A stretch of DNA of 64,000 nucleotides, from assembly GCF_000482325.1 (NCBI RefSeq), contig NZ_KI535295.1, forward strand, positions 1,419,999-1,483,998, read 5' to 3'. Position numbers and translations under genes: made by a program. Under the pieces are notes generated by a model. It was given only the letters and a program-made list of their open reading frames with translations. It searched no databases and had not been told where the DNA came from. This document shows, piece by piece, positions 60,089 to 64,000 of the stretch (position 1 is its first letter; every line of letters starts with the position of its first letter). The DNA is from Bacillus sp. UNC438CL73TsuS30. GTDB lineage: Bacteria > Bacillota > Bacilli > Bacillales > Cytobacillaceae.

Positions 60089-60685
60089 GTGCAGCATATT
60101 GATTTCCTAATTGAACATTTTGGTTATTTTGGTATCATTATCGTACTAATCGGGGGAATTGTAGGCCTTCCAATACCTGATGAGGTTCTCTTAACCTATA
60201 TCGGCTATAATGTCTTTCAAGGTAAATTAACATACATACTTTCTTTATTAAGTGCTTTTATAGGAGCGGCAGGCGGAATTTCTCTAAGTTACTATATTGG
60301 CAATAAATTTGGAATGCCCTTGTTAAAGAAGATTGGACCGAAATTTCACATCACTGATCGGAAAATCCATTTGACAAGGGATTTATTCAGTAAAATCGGT
60401 CCTCCACTATTATTAATTGGATATTTCATTCCTGGTGTTCGCCATCTTGTAGCTTATATTGCTGCTATAAATAACTACCCTTTTAGAAAATTTATTGGCT
60501 TTGCTTATTCCGGTGCATTTTTATGGAGTTTTACTTTTATCACTTTAGGTAGAAAATTAGGAGAAAATTGGAATCAAGTTGATTTTTATGTATCAAAATA
60601 CAGCCTTTATGTAATTTTGTTCTTTTTAGTCGTAGTAATAATTTTTTATTATTTTTGGAGAAGAAGAGTTCAAAATGAATTTTAA
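60089..60685 (+). CDS. DedA-family membrane protein
   Basis: 198 residues. DedA/SNARE-assoc domain with LIEHFGYFGIIIVLIGGIVG at the start, GLPIPDEVLLTYIGY, the G-[AG]-x3-[GY] re-entrant region (FIGAAGGISLSYYIGNKFGM) and RHLVAYIAAINNYPFRKFIG. DedA proteins transport undecaprenyl phosphate or phospholipids across the membrane. GTG start follows AAGGTGGG. Intact, in contrast to the scrap at 40.1 kb. Confidence 0.9.
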   Translation: MQHIDFLIEHFGYFGIIIVLIGGIVGLPIPDEVLLTYIGYNVFQGKLTYILSLLSAFIGAAGGISLSYYIGNKFGMPLLKKIGPKFHITDRKIHLTRDLFSKIGPPLLLIGYFIPGVRHLVAYIAAINNYPFRKFIGFAYSGAFLWSFTFITLGRKLGENWNQVDFYVSKYSLYVILFFLVVVIIFYYFWRRRVQNEF

Positions 60686-60740
60686 GAAGTAAATATTAAA
60701 AATGTAACAACATAGAGTTTGATAAATTGATAAAATTTCA

Positions 60741-60782
60741 AAAAAACCTTGATTGGCTTTACTGCCTTTCGAGGTTTTTTAT
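60741..60782 (+). terminator. Terminator of the DedA gene
   Basis: AAAAAACCT / AGGTTTTTT with inner GC pairs. Confidence 0.65.
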
Positions 60783-61035
60783 GGTTAAAAATGATTGATA
60801 ATGGTTTTGGAAGGGAATAGAAAATAACAAATTTCATTTTGAGGAAATTGTCTTAACATGTTTCTTAATATAATTTGGTATAACCTGGAAAACGGGATGT
60901 CCTAACCCCACTTGAAACCTTAAAAATACCCTTATTTTATCATTAGGAATTTATTAAAAAGGGAGTTTTTAAAGAAATTAGTGATACAGTGAAAGAGAAC
61001 AAATCCTAATAAGCAATTAACAGGAGATGATCAAA
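60783..61035. other. Intergenic stretch before the glycosyltransferase
   Basis: AT-rich, probably the promoter region; no clear element chosen. Confidence 0.3.
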
Positions 61036-62211
61036 ATGAAAAAGGTTTTGTTTTTACCATTCTTACTGATGCAATCAGGACATCATCAAGTTGCTGATGC
61101 ATTGATGGATATATTGAAAAGGGAAACAGACGAAATTACTGTTAAAAAAATAGACTTGCTAAGTTATACAAATCAATCTTTAGAGAAATTGATTACAAAT
61201 GGCTATCTAAAATGGATTCGATACGCACCAGAGATCTACGATCTTGCATATAAAAAGTTCTTTTATGGATCAACTACCAAAGAACATTCATTTAAATGGT
61301 ATCATTATTTCTTTTTGAAAAAAATGGAACAATTGCTAATGGAGGAAAACCCCGACTTAATCGTTTGTACACATGGTTTTCCATCATACCTTCTTAGTCA
61401 ATTAAAAAGGAAGGGGAAAAATAACATACCAAACATAAATGTGTATACTGATTTCTTTATTAATAATGTTTGGGGAAGAGAAGAAATCGATTTTCACTTT
61501 CTTCCTAGCCAGGATGTAAAAGAAGAACTTAGAAAAAATTTTCAAATACCTGATAAAAATATGATTGTTACTGGGATCCCGGTTCATAAAGAAATTACCA
61601 AAAAAACAAAGTTACAAATCAATAGAACTCTTCCCAAAATATTAGTGGCGGGGGGGAGTAATGGTTTGGGAGACATTTTAGAACTACTAGAAGGAGTAAA
61701 ACAATCTACCCAAGCTGAGTATTTTGTACTTTGTGGTAAAAATAATAAATTGTATGAAGAAATTCTTTCGTGGAAATTAGCTCATATTAAACCACTGTCA
61801 TATATTTCATCAAGGTCAGAAATGAATCATATTTATGATGAAATGGATGCAATTGTTACCAAACCCGGTGGAGTTACCATTAGTGAAGTGCTGCAAAAGA
61901 GGATTCCGATTTTTATTCACTCTGCACTTCCGGGGCAAGAAGAAATAAATCAAGAGTACTTAATAAATAAAGGCTTGGTTTTTGAGCTTAAAAAGCAAAA
62001 GCCCTTCGAACAAGAATTGTTAGGTATTCTGAATGATTCCAAAAAAGTTAATCAATGGGAGAACTCAATTAATTTTTATCAAAAGGGGATTGAAATTGAA
62101 GGAACATGGGAAATAGCTGAAAAAATAAAATGCATTCTTGAATCCAAGATTAAAAGTATACAATCAAGCAAATTTGTTCAATCGAAAGCTTTTCGTGTTG
62201 CTAAGGCATAA
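61036..62211 (+). CDS. UgtP/MGDG-synthase-like glycosyltransferase
   Basis: 391 residues of the GT28 family. N-terminal MGDG_synth domain: VLFLPFLLMQSGHHQVADAL, with the conserved G-H-x-x-x-A-x-A-like motif; VCTHGFPSYLLSQL; C-terminal sugar-nucleotide site VTKPGGVTISEVLQKRIPIF and LPGQEEINQEYLI. UgtP-like enzymes add glucose to diacylglycerol for glycolipids. Here the acceptor is not known. ATG 61036 follows CAGGAGATGA. Confidence 0.87.
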   Translation: MKKVLFLPFLLMQSGHHQVADALMDILKRETDEITVKKIDLLSYTNQSLEKLITNGYLKWIRYAPEIYDLAYKKFFYGSTTKEHSFKWYHYFFLKKMEQLLMEENPDLIVCTHGFPSYLLSQLKRKGKNNIPNINVYTDFFINNVWGREEIDFHFLPSQDVKEELRKNFQIPDKNMIVTGIPVHKEITKKTKLQINRTLPKILVAGGSNGLGDILELLEGVKQSTQAEYFVLCGKNNKLYEEILSWKLAHIKPLSYISSRSEMNHIYDEMDAIVTKPGGVTISEVLQKRIPIFIHSALPGQEEINQEYLINKGLVFELKKQKPFEQELLGILNDSKKVNQWENSINFYQKGIEIEGTWEIAEKIKCILESKIKSIQSSKFVQSKAFRVAKA

Positions 62212-62265
62212 GAAAGAAAATGTAGTACTTCTGAATTTGGTAAAAAAGATTTGGAGGGATTTAAT

Positions 62266-62811
62266 ATGCATATTTCAAAAGTATTTATTGGGAATATAGA
62301 AATTCCTATAAAAAATGGAACGTTAGGTTTAGTTAAATATGGAGATGTGGCTACAATTGAAGTGGAGCTCGAAGTACATCCAACCATAGTGAGCTTTATT
62401 GAAACATTTGGTTTTGAAAAAGAAAAAGTCACGATTTATTTTAGAGGTCATACAGAAATTATTGGGAATTTTGATATACACTCAAGAATATCAAGTATTT
62501 TGTTTACAAGTAATATAAAAGAGGTAGAAGGAGTTGACGATCTATCTATTCTACCAAATAAAAAAAAGTCTATACTCCTTCATTCTGTTGAGGGAATTTC
62601 TTTAGAGAAGGAATTTAAGACAAAACAAAAATCAATGCTAATTTCCTTTTTAACATCGTTACTTGAAATTGAAATAGATAAGGAAAACCGTATATTTATC
62701 AACACATTACGAGAAAAAATAATAAAGGGAGAAAGTCTAAATTCATTTGATCGGTATATTAAGGATGAAATTTATTATAATTTGGAAGAGGCTATGGCTC
62801 AAAAATTATAA
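62266..62811 (+). CDS. Hypothetical protein between glycosyltransferase genes
   Basis: 181 residues, soluble. It has two apparent halves: beta-rich 1-100 (KVFIGNIEIPIKNGTLGLVK, TIYFRGHTEIIGNF) and helical thereafter (SFLTSLLEIEIDKENRIFIN). ATG 62266 follows TTGGAGGGAT. The gene follows the glycosyltransferase by 54 bp and may be in its operon. No family recognised. Confidence 0.6.
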   Translation: MHISKVFIGNIEIPIKNGTLGLVKYGDVATIEVELEVHPTIVSFIETFGFEKEKVTIYFRGHTEIIGNFDIHSRISSILFTSNIKEVEGVDDLSILPNKKKSILLHSVEGISLEKEFKTKQKSMLISFLTSLLEIEIDKENRIFINTLREKIIKGESLNSFDRYIKDEIYYNLEEAMAQKL

Positions 62812-63375
62812 ATAGTTTTTATATACTTCTATTTCCAAGTAAATATAGTTCTAGGTTATTGTCCTTTAATTCGATTAATTTTAACCAATCCCTAGCGTCG
62901 CTAAACGTTGCCGATTCCCGATTATTTCAATTCTTTTTTAATGGAAATCAACCATTCTCGAAAATTAACAAACTGTTTTTCAAACACTGAATAAAAAAGG
63001 CGATTCTTTAATGTACTGGAAATCGTCTTTTTGGTGTGTTAAATTGAGTTGTTTATTTACTTTTTGTCCAACCGCCGAGTAATGGCATTTTAAACCCCCA
63101 AAGACAGTCTCGATATCTTCAAAGTGAAAAAATTCTTCCTGATCGGGATTATGATCTACCCAAAAACCTACCCTTTCTGAAAATCATTAGATTCACTACT
63201 TTTGCCTTTTTAGAGACCACGTGTACGGGTCGGATGGCTTCTTTGGTGATAATTAAAGGTTGTCTATATATGGCAGTATCCGTATAAATAAAAATGCAGA
63301 ACAATTGGCAATAGTAAGGTATGTACTCGATATGGTGGATAAGTATAAAGATACCTTTTTAAGGAGTGGAAATCG
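62812..63375. other. Intergenic stretch with a terminator and a minus-strand remnant
   Basis: AAAAAGGCGATT / AATCGTCTTTTT at 62994-63032 forms a terminator. Minus-strand bases about 63055-63185 read FSERVGFWVDHNPDQEEFFH and FEDIETVFGGLKCHYSAVGQ, protein-like but with no start and an in-frame TGA just upstream, so probably the remnant of a lost gene. AAGGAG of the next gene is at 63361. Confidence 0.4.
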
Positions 63376-64000
63376 ATGAAGGTAGCAAAAAAGGAAAAGA
63401 TTTTAATTCTAACTGGAAATTATGGAGAAGGTCATGTTCAAGTTGCCAATGCTCTAAATGAAGCTATACAAATTCGATTTCCTACCTTAGAATCTATAAT
63501 TGTTGATTTTATGGAATGGGTCCACCCCTATTCTAATCAGGTAAGCCGTTTCTTATTTCTGCAGGGAGTGAAAAATTTTCCGGAAATCTATGGCTATATT
63601 TATCAAAAGACACGCAAGATGAACACTTTTTCCAACATGATGAAGAAGTTTTTATCAACTGGAATTGGACGAATGAAAACATTAATCGATGAAGTTCAGC
63701 CAACCGTTGTAGTCAGTACCTTTCCATTAGCGGCCGCAGTGATGTCAAAGTTAAAATCCTATGGTTTAAGCAATGTGATAACCATGACAACGATTACCGA
63801 TCACACCGATCATAGCAGCTGGATTTATCCTAATACAGATCAATATTTGGTAGGCTCTAATGCAGTCCGTGAAGCACTGATAAAATTAGGTGTGGAAATC
63901 GATCGGATTACAGTTTCAGGGATTCCGATTCGGCAGCAATTTTCTCAAACCTTTCATCGCGAGAAAATTTGCGAGAAGTATGGTTTAGATTGTAATATGC
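63376..64000 (+). CDS. UgtP/YpfP-like processive glycosyltransferase (3' end off the window)
   Basis: 208 complete codons are visible. MGDG_synth domain: ILILTGNYGEGHVQVANALN, VDFMEWVHPYSNQVSRFLFL, VVVSTFPLAAAVMSKLKSYG and TMTTITDHTDHSSWIYPNTD, then VTVSGIPIRQQF-like text (ITVSGIPIRQQF). Close to YpfP/UgtP-type diacylglycerol glucosyltransferases. ATG follows AAGGAGTGG. It differs clearly from the gene at 61.0 kb. Confidence 0.88.
   Translation, partial: MKVAKKEKILILTGNYGEGHVQVANALNEAIQIRFPTLESIIVDFMEWVHPYSNQVSRFLFLQGVKNFPEIYGYIYQKTRKMNTFSNMMKKFLSTGIGRMKTLIDEVQPTVVVSTFPLAAAVMSKLKSYGLSNVITMTTITDHTDHSSWIYPNTDQYLVGSNAVREALIKLGVEIDRITVSGIPIRQQFSQTFHREKICEKYGLDCNM

Noticed and set aside
61402-61587. 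A 61-residue minus-strand frame inside the glycosyltransferase gene
   Set aside because: Shadow of the real gene; no start signal.
1-64000. Prophage or conjugative element
   Set aside because: No capsid, terminase, portal, relaxase, conjugation or phage integrase genes were recognised; mobile DNA is limited to IS3 and IS110 elements and the repeats.
1-64000. Known anti-phage defence system
   Set aside because: No restriction enzyme, retron, CBASS, Gabija, Thoeris or toxin-kinase type genes were recognised; the small hydrophobic pair at 45.6 kb is the only toxin-like candidate.

Overview
The window looks like a chromosomal segment of a low-GC endospore-forming Bacillaceae member (Bacillus in the broad sense). 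The support is a complete dltXABCD operon, a KimA-type potassium importer behind a c-di-AMP (ydaO/yuaA) riboswitch, a Spo0E-like phosphatase, a SpoIIP paralogue, a CspC-like cold-shock gene, a YflT/YsnF-type stress protein with a sigma-B-like promoter, PadR modules, and strong AGGAGG ribosome binding sites. There are no rRNA, tRNA, phage-structural or CRISPR sequences. The species cannot be named from this sequence.

Layout. 0-4 kb: WYL regulator (cut by the edge), truncated LysR gene, cold-shock gene, BtuF-like binding protein. 4-31 kb: accessory mosaic of mostly single-gene units (DinB, YflT/YsnF, an intact IS3-family element, a PadR pair, ECF sigma/anti-sigma, CcdA, GNATs, isochorismatase, YbaK, lipoproteins, SpoIIP, kimA), nearly every unit bordered by a ~100-bp dispersed repeat. 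31-46 kb: disabled CPA2 antiporter, a membrane protein with a duplicated C-terminal domain, dltXABCD, and a secreted protein + ABC transporter + two-component system; the repeat is almost absent here. 46-57 kb: PadR/DUF2812, DHFR-like, GNAT, a GC-richer PadR/DUF1048/ABC module, pentapeptide protein, and two IS110-family elements (one apparently intact, one wrecked). 57-64 kb: PHP-type gene remnant with a HupE/UreJ protein, remnants of a MerR gene and a two-component system, a DedA protein, and two processive-glycosyltransferase-like genes around an unknown gene.

Two themes run through the window. First, about 25 whole or partial copies of one dispersed repeat (left arm with core CTAACGGGTGC, central T-tailed hairpin, right arm CTAAAGGGGCAGGTTAG) separate the small genes, and gene fragments often begin or end at a repeat arm. 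Second, IS110-family sequences sit inside this repeat at the same core. The non-coding end of the intact element has a promoter and a foldable internal loop whose two strands resemble the two halves of the repeat core, as expected of an IS110 bridge RNA aimed at the repeat. A solo non-coding end at 30.2 kb and a related one at 57 kb carry a similar repeat-like string.

Many genes are recently disabled, often by one in-frame stop codon (GNAT at 13.5 kb, unknown gene at 20.6 kb, antiporter at 31 kb, lipoprotein at 45.3 kb, PHP gene at 57.1 kb and others). A convergent pair of related ~26-30-residue hydrophobic peptides at 45.6-45.8 kb is a candidate for a small membrane peptide or toxin locus.
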